Source of the DNA: JAJYLM01 sp964547905
Lineage (GTDB): Bacteria > JAMCPX01
DNA length: 64,000 nucleotides
Assembly: GCA_964547905.1 (NCBI GenBank)
Contig: CAZJPN010000006.1
Location: 24,461 to 88,460, forward strand
Direction of reading: 5' to 3'
Positions 1 to 7,216 of the stretch are shown here, piece by piece (positions within the stretch are counted from its first letter, which is position 1; each line of letters opens with the position of its first letter). The notes beneath the pieces were generated by a model. That model had not been told where the DNA came from, did no database searches, and saw nothing but the letters and a program-made list of their open reading frames with translations. A program made the translations under genes and the position numbers.

Positions 1-162
1 GAATGCCAGAGCTATCAGGATCCAGAACATCTGGTACAATGTTGGTATACCATTGGCTGCAAGCATCATGGCAATGATTGCAAAAGGTATTGCAAAAAGC
101 GTATGCTCAAACTTGATCATCTCAAGCAGTATTTTTATTTTTTTTATAATATTTTTAAACAT
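1..162 (-). CDS. UbiA-family prenyltransferase, N-terminal part (runs off left edge)
   Basis: These are the first 54 codons of a gene that continues beyond base 1. Read on the minus strand from an ATG at 162, the frame is open to the window edge. It starts with a basic stretch followed by IKFEHTLFAIPFA (residues 16-28), the opening signature of the UbiA superfamily. These inner-membrane enzymes attach a polyprenyl chain to an aromatic acceptor, for example in quinone synthesis (UbiA, MqnP). The Asp-rich catalytic motifs lie outside the window, so the acceptor cannot be named. The gene follows the O-antigen ligase-like gene by 35 bases on the same strand and may be co-transcribed with it. No convincing Shine-Dalgarno is visible. 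Confidence 0.8.
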   Translation of the reverse strand, partial: MFKNIIKKIKILLEMIKFEHTLFAIPFAIIAMMLAANGIPTLYQMFWILIALAF

Positions 163-197
163 AGCTATTTTTTGCAGGGTTAATTTATGAATTGTCG

Positions 198-1403
198 CTA
201 CTGTATTTCTAATTTCTTGTTCACATGAACCGTCATGCTTAACCCGATCAGAAACATCATACCCCGCAGAAGTACGGTGTTGAAGAACATTGGTTCGAAT
301 ACACCACCCGCAGCAAAGACCATAAATGCGGCGAGCACTGCATTCGATAGTGCACCCTTTGATTTGAACAATACATAAAGTATACCCAGATAAAGCAATA
401 AAAACCCCAGGAACCCGATCACACCGGTTGTTGCAATGAATTCTATTGGATCGCTGAACGTCCTTTCCCACCCGGCATCTTCCGGTCTGTTTATTTTTGT
501 CCATTTACCATAGCAGTTGAATCCTGTACCGGTAAGCGGATGCTGTTGTAATATCTGCTTTGTGTTTTCAAGCATGTGTATCCGTGCCATATTGGATCCG
601 TATCTTACACCCGATGCCTTTGTAGGATGAATGGTGCTGTAAAACAATTCAGAAAGTTCTGTATGTGGAAACATGAATATAAATGATAGTCCAAGCAGTG
701 TTAGAATAATGGTAGTGTAAAGGATTGGTTTTGCCCTTAGAAGGCCAAATACAATGAGCGAAGACCATATTCCTATAGCACCGCTTCTGGCGTATGCGAA
801 ATATGTGGCTGCTATCGATACTATCGCCGATACGATGCTCCGCATAATATGCCTTAGCTTTTTATTCAGGTATGCGAAAGCAACTGCAAAGACAAACAAC
901 ATTGCATAGTATTGGCCGAACCTTAGTGCAATCCTGTCCGATAGATTATGATTGGCATAATCAACCGTCTGGTACACATCAAATTTATACGGTAGTATCG
1001 TTTTACCGAGAAGGTGCTGTACGATTACATAGAATGCAAAAACACCGGATACGATCAGCAGCAGATTCAGTAATCTTTTGGGTGTTTTGAGATCGAGGTT
1101 GAGATTGAACATAATATAGGGGAAGAACAACCATCGTACAATGCCGAACTTTCGTATACTGAACGCCGGATCCAATGAAAAAGGGATTGTTATGCCTACG
1201 AGTACAATGAAGAGAACAAGTGCAATGGTGTATACCTTCGGCGGCAGAAGAAGATGCCTGTTTACAACAGCCCTTATTACGACGGCAAACAAGCCCATAT
1301 CAAACCCTGCTTCAGACAGAGCAGGGGAAAAAGGCATGGATATAACAAACACATAAAGCCCGGCAAATCCTATAATATTTAAAATTCTATCTATTTTCTT
1401 CAT
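198..1403 (-). CDS. O-antigen ligase/polymerase-like membrane protein (Wzy_C family)
   Basis: A 401-residue polytopic membrane protein with about ten hydrophobic segments and one large hydrophilic loop (roughly residues 240-310). The loop carries the TGTGFNCYG motif near residue 290, which resembles the G-T-G-F motif of the Wzy_C/RfaL family. Members join undecaprenyl-linked glycans to lipid A core or to other acceptors, or polymerise repeat units, on the periplasmic face of the inner membrane. Ligase and polymerase cannot be told apart from sequence alone. It starts 3 bases after the stop of the DegT-like gene, which argues for co-transcription. The pairing with a sugar-aminotransferase-like gene fits a surface-glycan role. 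Confidence 0.75.
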   Translation of the reverse strand: MKKIDRILNIIGFAGLYVFVISMPFSPALSEAGFDMGLFAVVIRAVVNRHLLLPPKVYTIALVLFIVLVGITIPFSLDPAFSIRKFGIVRWLFFPYIMFNLNLDLKTPKRLLNLLLIVSGVFAFYVIVQHLLGKTILPYKFDVYQTVDYANHNLSDRIALRFGQYYAMLFVFAVAFAYLNKKLRHIMRSIVSAIVSIAATYFAYARSGAIGIWSSLIVFGLLRAKPILYTTIILTLLGLSFIFMFPHTELSELFYSTIHPTKASGVRYGSNMARIHMLENTKQILQQHPLTGTGFNCYGKWTKINRPEDAGWERTFSDPIEFIATTGVIGFLGFLLLYLGILYVLFKSKGALSNAVLAAFMVFAAGGVFEPMFFNTVLLRGMMFLIGLSMTVHVNKKLEIQ

Positions 1404-1406
1404 ATA

Positions 1407-2573
1407 TTAACGCGTGTATCTTTTTACTACATCAATGAGTGTTTTCGCAACATACCCGGCATCATCGTCACTTAAACGTGCGTAGATCGGTAGGCTTACG
1501 GCAGAAGTGTAGGTGTCATAGGTATTCGGAAGTGTGTTGTAATTATATCTATATTTTTTAGAATAATACGGGTGAATATGTAAGGGTATATAATGAACAG
1601 ATGCTTCAATCCCCTTTTGTTTTAATTCATGGATAAATTCATCCCGGTTTACCAGCATAGAATCTTTTATAATTCTTATGACGTACAACTGCCATGTATG
1701 CGATATATCCGATGCCTCAAACAGGGGAAGTGATATTATGTTCTGAAAAGGTTGGAATGAACTGTTATAGATTTCAGCTATATGTTTACGCTGTTCGATG
1801 TATTGTCCTATCTTTTTCATGTAAAACGCATAGAGGGCGCACTGTATGCCGGTCATCATGCAATCAAACCCGGGACTCGTAATCTCATAATACCAGTTAC
1901 TATAACGATTATCTGCATCATAATTTTTTGATGTCTTTATTCCGTGCTCTCGGAGACCCTTTATCAAGGATTGGGTATTTTCCATATCTGTTGCTACAAT
2001 GGCGCCATTTATAAATGGTTCATTGCTTGAGAATATGGTTATATGAGGATAAGAACCGGCAGTTTTATTCCTGTATTCATGGAGAGGATTGTAATAGGTA
2101 TAGTGTATAACATAAATACCGTTTGAAGCGGCAAGCTGCATTATAGGTTTTACATCTGCGGCAAAACCTGCGGCATCAAAAACAACAACAGCCTTTGTTT
2201 TTTTATCGATCACTTTTATTATAGATTCTTTGGAAAGGGTAAGTGTATGCGGGTCTATATCCGCAAATACCGCCGAAGCTCCTGCATGTTCCACAGCTTC
2301 TCCGACATCAGGGCTGACATAGGAAGGTATGATGACCTCATCTCCACGCTGTATGCCGAGAGCACTCAGTGACAGAAGGATTGCGTGCATAGCCGTGTGT
2401 ACGGCAATGGCGTATGGTAATTTTGTAATCTCAGCAAGGTTTTGCTCACACCTGCGTAGAAGATTGAAGGTATCGTTATCCGAATCCTTGATGATGCCGG
2501 AAACACTCTGTATATCTGCGTCCGTTATATCCGATCGTGTAAAAGGTATGTATCTGAGGACCTCATTACTCAT
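1407..2573 (-). CDS. DegT/DnrJ/EryC1-fold protein lacking the PLP-binding residues (probable pseudoenzyme)
   Basis: At 388 residues it has normal length for DegT/DnrJ/EryC1/StrS sugar aminotransferases. The family frame is clear: GDEVIIPSY at 77-85, a C-terminal SVHYIPLH-type segment and a SLPIYARL segment. The cofactor site is not kept. The E-D-A-A motif whose Asp contacts the PLP ring nitrogen reads IHYTYYN (156-162). The F-S-x-x-x-x-K segment holding the Schiff-base Lys reads FSSNEPFING (181-190), with no Lys and a shorter loop. The S-x-T phosphate-binding segment reads VHTAM (58-62). I infer that it cannot use PLP and may act in sugar binding or as a partner subunit. The frame is intact, so it does not look like a decaying gene. 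It sits 4 bases after purC. Confidence 0.75.
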   Translation of the reverse strand: MSNEVLRYIPFTRSDITDADIQSVSGIIKDSDNDTFNLLRRCEQNLAEITKLPYAIAVHTAMHAILLSLSALGIQRGDEVIIPSYVSPDVGEAVEHAGASAVFADIDPHTLTLSKESIIKVIDKKTKAVVVFDAAGFAADVKPIMQLAASNGIYVIHYTYYNPLHEYRNKTAGSYPHITIFSSNEPFINGAIVATDMENTQSLIKGLREHGIKTSKNYDADNRYSNWYYEITSPGFDCMMTGIQCALYAFYMKKIGQYIEQRKHIAEIYNSSFQPFQNIISLPLFEASDISHTWQLYVIRIIKDSMLVNRDEFIHELKQKGIEASVHYIPLHIHPYYSKKYRYNYNTLPNTYDTYTSAVSLPIYARLSDDDAGYVAKTLIDVVKRYTR

Positions 2574-2577
2574 GCAA

Positions 2578-3474
2578 TCATTGAAGGTTTTTACCTGTTA
2601 TACGGGTATATGCCTCAAGGTATTTCTCCCGTGTTTTATTGACGATATCATCCGGCAGTAATGGTGTTGGCGGTTTTTTGTTCCAGTTTATAGACTCGAG
2701 CCAGTCTCTCAAGAACTGTTTGTCGAAGCTCTTTTGCGGCCCTCCTGGTTTATAATCTGCAATTGACCAGAATCTCGAAGAGTCCGGCGTAAGCATCTCA
2801 TCTATAATGATAAGTTCGTCCTTGTCTGTTAACCCAAACTCGAATTTAGTGTCTGATATGATAATACCCTTTGTATATGCATATTCGTAAGCTTTTTTAT
2901 AGATGGCTATGGTCTTATCAATGATAGCTGAAGCATATTTTTTACCGACAATCTCTTCAAACCTCTTCAGATCGATATTTTCATCATGACCTGCCGCAGC
3001 CTTGGTTGACGGTGTAAAAACAGGCTCCGGCAGTTTGTCCGATTCAACAAGCCCCGGTTTGATGCTTATGCCGCATATCTTTCCTGTTTCTTTGTATTCT
3101 TTCCAGCCGGAGCCGGAGAGATATCCTCTTACAACGCACTCTGCTGTAAACGGCTTTGCCTTTTTCACAATCATGGATCTTTCCTTCAATATATTCAGGT
3201 ATTGTTTAAGCTCGGAAGGATACTCCTTTACCTCAGCGGTGATCACGTGATTTTTTATGATATCCTTTGTATAATTGAACCAGAACAGAGAAAGCCCGTT
3301 CAGGATCCTGCCTTTATCCGGAATGCCGTTCGGCATAATATAATCGAAAGCAGAAATCCTGTCCGTCGCTATGATGAGTAACTTATCTCCCAGATCATAT
3401 ATATCCCTAACCTTACCTCTTCCCTTTAATGTTAAACCTTTTAGGTCTGTTTTTAATATCACCTCACCTGCCAT
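2578..3474 (-). CDS. purC: Phosphoribosylaminoimidazole-succinocarboxamide synthase (SAICAR synthetase)
   Basis: PurC joins aspartate to CAIR using ATP in cytoplasmic purine synthesis. The N-terminal GRGKVRDIYD segment, the ATDRISAFDY motif, the TFEFGL-like region (here TKFEFGL) and the C-terminal SFDKQFLRDWL block are all present. At 298 residues it matches the longer PurC class. The frame is open upstream to 3543, but I place the start at the ATG at 3474. A GAGGAG Shine-Dalgarno lies just upstream of it and the conserved domain begins a few residues later. About 170 bases separate it from exbD, the widest gap in this minus-strand run, so it may have its own promoter. No sure one was identified. 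Confidence 0.95.
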   Translation of the reverse strand: MAGEVILKTDLKGLTLKGRGKVRDIYDLGDKLLIIATDRISAFDYIMPNGIPDKGRILNGLSLFWFNYTKDIIKNHVITAEVKEYPSELKQYLNILKERSMIVKKAKPFTAECVVRGYLSGSGWKEYKETGKICGISIKPGLVESDKLPEPVFTPSTKAAAGHDENIDLKRFEEIVGKKYASAIIDKTIAIYKKAYEYAYTKGIIISDTKFEFGLTDKDELIIIDEMLTPDSSRFWSIADYKPGGPQKSFDKQFLRDWLESINWNKKPPTPLLPDDIVNKTREKYLEAYTRITGKNLQ

Positions 3475-3560
3475 TTTTTTCTCCTCTACTTTGTATTTTA
3501 CTGTAACGTTATATACTTTTAGACCAGAGGTCAAATGAAACAAAGGTTCGTGTGTTTTAC

Positions 3561-3584
3561 TTCGTTAGAAAGTTCTTATGAGGA
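3561..3584. repeat. Solitary end of the GTTAGAAA-type intergenic element
   Basis: The stretch reads TTCGTTAGAAAG followed by TTCTTATGAGGA. It resembles the left end of the element at 35224, where CCCGTTAGAAAAATTCTTG is followed by CAATGAGGA. No matching right end was found before exbD, so this may be a remnant. The rest of the 168-base gap between exbD and purC shows nothing recognisable. Confidence 0.35.
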
Positions 3585-3642
3585 GCAACAGAGAAGAAAT
3601 TCCCCGGTATACAGGTAAATTACTTCGTCTGTTTTATCGGGT

Positions 3643-4056
3643 TTACGGTGCGCTTACCTGTTCTGTCGTAGCTATTGCAAGTCTGTGCAATCCCGCCGAA
3701 CGTGCTGCCTCCATGACCTGGACAACACGTCCATGCAGAACATCCTTGTCAGCGGCTATTATAACCAGAGTATCCGGTGCTGTTTTCCCAACGGAATCGA
3801 GTGCTGCTTTCAATTCATTGATATCAACCTGTTTTTTGTCGTAGAAGATAGCCCCCTTTGCATCGATGGAGAGCCTTATATCACCCTTTGGTTTTATGAT
3901 AACATCGCCTTTGCCGTGCGGCAGGTTTATCTTGATGCCCGGTGATGAAATAAATGATGTGGACAGCATGAAGAATATCAACAGATTTAAAAACACGTCA
4001 ACCATGTTGATGACATCTATATGGAGTTCATGTTTTTTCTTTATATTGAAATCCAT
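3643..4056 (-). CDS. exbD: ExbD/TolR-family proton-channel subunit
   Basis: A 137-residue protein with one N-terminal transmembrane helix and a periplasmic domain, the ExbD/TolR layout. The helix carries the family Asp in the context VDVFLNLLIFFM (about residues 19-30), which takes part in proton flow. With ExbB it forms a motor that transfers proton-motive force to a periplasmic partner such as TonB or TolA. It starts 6 bases after the exbB stop. No tonB or tolA gene is visible. The lipoprotein gene just upstream of exbB may be a dedicated partner, which is an inference from position. Confidence 0.85.
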   Translation of the reverse strand: MDFNIKKKHELHIDVINMVDVFLNLLIFFMLSTSFISSPGIKINLPHGKGDVIIKPKGDIRLSIDAKGAIFYDKKQVDINELKAALDSVGKTAPDTLVIIAADKDVLHGRVVQVMEAARSAGLHRLAIATTEQVSAP

Positions 4057-4062
4057 AATAAG

Positions 4063-4677
4063 TTATAAGGTATCATTGCCCTTTGACGGCATTATCGATA
4101 GGATTCTTCCGGCTGTACTCGAAAGTGCTACTGAAATCTTTGTCAGTTTGCCGTCTATATATTTGTAAGCTATGTAAGATATGACGGCTGCGCTGAGTCC
4201 TGCGGCGGTTGCAGATAGTGCCTCTGATATGCCGTTGGCAAGCAGGGATGGATTTCCAATACCTCCGGCTGCTATAACGTTGAACGCCTTGATTATGCCG
4301 AATACGGTTCCAAGAAGACCGAGTAGCGGGGTTGTCGCGGCTACCGCAGACATACCCTCTTCAAACCTGCTGAGCCTTATAATCTCCTCTTTACCCGCTG
4401 ATTCGATCAATTCCTTTATTGTATCAAGGTCTTTACCAATATTATTTATTGCTACAAACACGATCCTCGCAATGGAGCTGTTATCTTTTTTGCAGAGCTC
4501 CAATGATTTCTCGAAATCCCTGTTCCTCAAAAGGCCCTCTATTGCTATGATAAAATTGTCCGGCAGGATCTTTGATGCCCTCAGAGACCAGAGCTTCTCT
4601 ATAAATATGCCTATGGAGAATATTGAAAATACGAATATCAGGTAAACAAAAATACCGCCCTTTGCAAGTAATTCCAC
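4063..4677 (-). CDS. exbB: ExbB/TolQ/MotA-family proton-channel protein
   Basis: A 204-residue protein with an N-terminal membrane segment and two C-terminal helices. These include the conserved TTPLLGLLGTVFGIIKAF stretch and a later LSATAAGLSAA helix, typical of MotA/TolQ/ExbB channel subunits that form the pentamer around ExbD. The frame is open to 4797, but that extension overlaps the upstream gene. I choose the GTG at 4677, which has a clean AGGAGG five bases upstream and starts with a normal short N-terminus before the first helix. It sits between the lipoprotein gene and exbD in a compact minus-strand unit. Confidence 0.85.
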   Translation of the reverse strand: MELLAKGGIFVYLIFVFSIFSIGIFIEKLWSLRASKILPDNFIIAIEGLLRNRDFEKSLELCKKDNSSIARIVFVAINNIGKDLDTIKELIESAGKEEIIRLSRFEEGMSAVAATTPLLGLLGTVFGIIKAFNVIAAGGIGNPSLLANGISEALSATAAGLSAAVISYIAYKYIDGKLTKISVALSSTAGRILSIMPSKGNDTL

Positions 4678-4688
4678 CGTAACCTCCT

Positions 4689-5258
4689 TTAAAAGTCCGT
4701 TTCGCCTTTGCCGAGTATACCGGTAATTATAAATTTTATTCCGGTCTTGTATTCGTCCTGTTGTTTCTTGAACCTTACCAAATAAACTGTATCCCATGAG
4801 CTAATCCATGGGAAAAATCCCTTTATCAAATCTCGCTGGGCGTTGATTTCGTTTATAGAGGTAGGTGATTCAACACGACTATCCGATTCAAGGTACAGCT
4901 TCCATAGAGAATCATCGCTGTCCAGCGATGATTCTATGCTTGGTGCCGTGTAAACGATAAGATAAAACGCTTCCCATTCCTTGTTTTGCTCTTTTTGCTG
5001 TTCAAGCATTTTTTCCCTCTCATTTTTTGAGAGGAGGTAGAGCTTTGCATATTCATCGACGTAAGCCTTCCTGACCTGATCATTGATATGGATGACGTCC
5101 ATGGAAAGGATAAGTGAAAAGTCCCTTTCTATTGAAATGTGTTTCATGTTGTTATGTATGGCTTTTTTGAAATTATTCGATGCTGCATTGCGTGTTACAA
5201 CACTACATCCGGTAAGCAAGATGATAAAAATTATGAATGATGAGCGAAGCTTATTCAC
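4689..5258 (-). CDS. Predicted lipoprotein of unknown function
   Basis: I recognise no family. From the GTG at 5258, which overlaps the end of pyrE by 8 bases, it encodes 189 residues. They begin with a basic n-region, a hydrophobic stretch and a lipobox ending L-T-G-C (Cys about residue 18), so a lipid-anchored periplasmic or outer-membrane location is expected. The rest is hydrophilic, with a charged, Glu/Gln-rich middle that may be helical (around YLLSKNEREKMLEQQKEQ). It is followed directly by exbB and exbD. I infer a link to that proton motor, perhaps as an accessory lipoprotein. Longer starts in the frame lie entirely inside pyrE and are less likely. Confidence 0.65.
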   Translation of the reverse strand: MNKLRSSFIIFIILLTGCSVVTRNAASNNFKKAIHNNMKHISIERDFSLILSMDVIHINDQVRKAYVDEYAKLYLLSKNEREKMLEQQKEQNKEWEAFYLIVYTAPSIESSLDSDDSLWKLYLESDSRVESPTSINEINAQRDLIKGFFPWISSWDTVYLVRFKKQQDEYKTGIKFIITGILGKGETDF

Positions 5259-5805
5259 CAAGGTCTGCCTTTGTAAACAGCGAGAATAATCTATAGCCTT
5301 TTGATTCAATGAGCTCCCGGCCGCCTTCGAGTCTGTCGACTATCGCTATTATGCCAAGCACCTTTAACCCGGCATCCCGCGCCCTTTCCACTGCTTTGAT
5401 TGCTGAGCCGCCGGTTGTTACGACATCCTCCACGATGGCGACCGGATCATTTTGTTTGAATCCTTTCAACCCTTCTATCCATGCACCGGTACCATGACCC
5501 TTGGGTTCTTTTCTTACAATGAAACCTTTCAGACTTAATCCTTTTATATACCCGACGACCATAACAGACGATATAATCGGATCGGCTCCAAGGGTAATAC
5601 CGCCGACGCCTTTTGCACCGCTGAATTCTTTTTTGATAATATCCGTAAACAGTTCACCGACAAGGTAGGCTCCCTCCGGATCCAGAGTCGTTTGTTTCCC
5701 GTCAATATAATAGCTGCTCTTTTTTCCTGAGGTAAGTGTTACCTCTCTTCTTTCATAAGACAATAATTTTATAAGCTCGAGCAACCTCTGAGTTTTATCC
5801 GCCAT
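5251..5805 (-). CDS. pyrE: Orotate phosphoribosyltransferase
   Basis: This 184-residue enzyme converts orotate and PRPP to OMP in cytoplasmic pyrimidine synthesis. The PRPP-binding motif appears as VAIVEDVVTTGGSA, and the orotate-site region SGKKSSYYIDGK lies near residues 26-37. Length and motif order are normal for bacterial PyrE. Its start overlaps the end of purF by 11 bases and its end overlaps the lipoprotein gene by 8, so translation is probably coupled along the unit. A pyrimidine gene inside a purine cluster would allow joint control of PRPP use, which is an inference. Confidence 0.93.
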   Translation of the reverse strand: MADKTQRLLELIKLLSYERREVTLTSGKKSSYYIDGKQTTLDPEGAYLVGELFTDIIKKEFSGAKGVGGITLGADPIISSVMVVGYIKGLSLKGFIVRKEPKGHGTGAWIEGLKGFKQNDPVAIVEDVVTTGGSAIKAVERARDAGLKVLGIIAIVDRLEGGRELIESKGYRLFSLFTKADLGE

Positions 5806-7213
5806 TTAATCTCCCTTCATCGAAGAGTATGAGCTGATGGTCTCTCTTTGCAAGTTCGAAAGGCTCGGGGTAATCTCCTGTAAAGCACGCATAACAGAAA
5901 TTATCCGCGTCCTGACCGATGACGGTTCTCAAGCCCTCTATGCTGAGGTATTTTAAGGAATCTGCGCCTATGTACTGTTCTATCTCCTTTACCGTATGGC
6001 TTGAAGATATAAGCTCGGAGCGTGTGGGTGTGTCAATGCCGTAGTAACACGAATAATCTATAGGTGGAGAACTTATGCGCATGTGAACCTCTTTCGCACC
6101 CGCGTCTCGTATCATTTTAACAAGCGTTTTACTGGTGGTGCCCCTTACTATGGAATCGTCTATTACAACGACACGTTTCCCCGATATAATGCCTGATATT
6201 GGATTCAGCTTAACCTTAACATTGAAATTTCTTATAGCCTGATACGGTTGTATGAATGTTCTCCCTACATAGTGATTACGAATCAATGCCATTTGAAAAG
6301 GTATGCCGGTTTGTTGTGAAAACCCTATTGCAGCAGGAACGCCGGAATCCGGGATGGGTACAACCATATCAGCTTCTACAGGCGATTCGATACCCAGGGT
6401 CCTTCCGAGTGCTGTCCTTGTGCTGTAAACGCTTTTACCAAATATTATACTATCCGGCCGTGCGAAGTATATGTGTTCAAACACGCACTGTGATTGCCGT
6501 GTAGTTCTGGTTGAGAACATGTAGCTGCGGATACTGTTTTCTCCTATAACAAGCATCTCTCCGGGCAGTACATCCCTGATGTAACGTGCTCCTATTAGAT
6601 CGAGTGCGCACGTTTCAGACGCAAAAACCAGCGCGCCTTCGATCTCGCCTATAACAAGGGGTCTGAAACCGTATGGGTCCCTTGCAGCTATAAGCTCTTT
6701 TTCTGTAAGAAGAACGATAGAATATGCACCTTTTAGTTCGTTTAATGCATAGGCAAGCCTGTCATGGGTTGTTTGACCGTCCGATTTTGCTATAAGATGA
6801 ACAATCACCTCCGTGTCCATTGTCGATTGAAATATCGATCCCTCTGATTCAAGTCTTGAACGTATCGTTTCATAATTTACTATGTTACCGTTATGCGCAA
6901 TGGCAAGACTGCCGTCTTTGTATTCGACTGCAAACGGTTGTGCGTTTCTCAGCTCGCTTGAGCCGTATGTAGAGTACCTGACATGCCCTATTGCATGCCT
7001 GCCGTGAAGCACCGAAAGTATGTGTTCATTGAACACATCATTAACAAGGCCCATCTGTTTATACGAGTATAGCTTGCTGCCGTCAGATATTGCTATACCG
7101 GCACTTTCCTGCCCGCGGTGTTGAAGCGAGTATAAACCGAGGTAGGTAAGCCTTGCGGCATCCGGATTGTTCCATATACCGAATATTCCACAATCTTCTT
7201 TTAATTCATCCAT
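5795..7213 (-). CDS. purF: Amidophosphoribosyltransferase
   Basis: PurF makes phosphoribosylamine from PRPP and glutamine, the committed step of purine synthesis. The first residues MDELKED are a short propeptide. Cleavage would expose Cys8 (CGIFGI) as the N-terminal nucleophile of the glutaminase domain. The PRPP motif VVVIDDSIVRGTT is present in the C-terminal half. The four cysteines of the Bacillus-type 4Fe-4S cluster can be placed: QCVFEH, SCYYGID and both in CYACFTG. This is therefore the iron-sulfur, propeptide-bearing form, which is oxygen-sensitive in known cases. It begins 3 bases after purL. Confidence 0.95.
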   Translation of the reverse strand: MDELKEDCGIFGIWNNPDAARLTYLGLYSLQHRGQESAGIAISDGSKLYSYKQMGLVNDVFNEHILSVLHGRHAIGHVRYSTYGSSELRNAQPFAVEYKDGSLAIAHNGNIVNYETIRSRLESEGSIFQSTMDTEVIVHLIAKSDGQTTHDRLAYALNELKGAYSIVLLTEKELIAARDPYGFRPLVIGEIEGALVFASETCALDLIGARYIRDVLPGEMLVIGENSIRSYMFSTRTTRQSQCVFEHIYFARPDSIIFGKSVYSTRTALGRTLGIESPVEADMVVPIPDSGVPAAIGFSQQTGIPFQMALIRNHYVGRTFIQPYQAIRNFNVKVKLNPISGIISGKRVVVIDDSIVRGTTSKTLVKMIRDAGAKEVHMRISSPPIDYSCYYGIDTPTRSELISSSHTVKEIEQYIGADSLKYLSIEGLRTVIGQDADNFCYACFTGDYPEPFELAKRDHQLILFDEGRLNGG

Positions 7214-7216
7214 AAA

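Noticed and set aside
4181..4645. A 154-codon plus-strand frame opposite exbB
   Set aside because: Antisense shadow of exbB; low-complexity Ser/Ala/Pro composition and no supporting signals.
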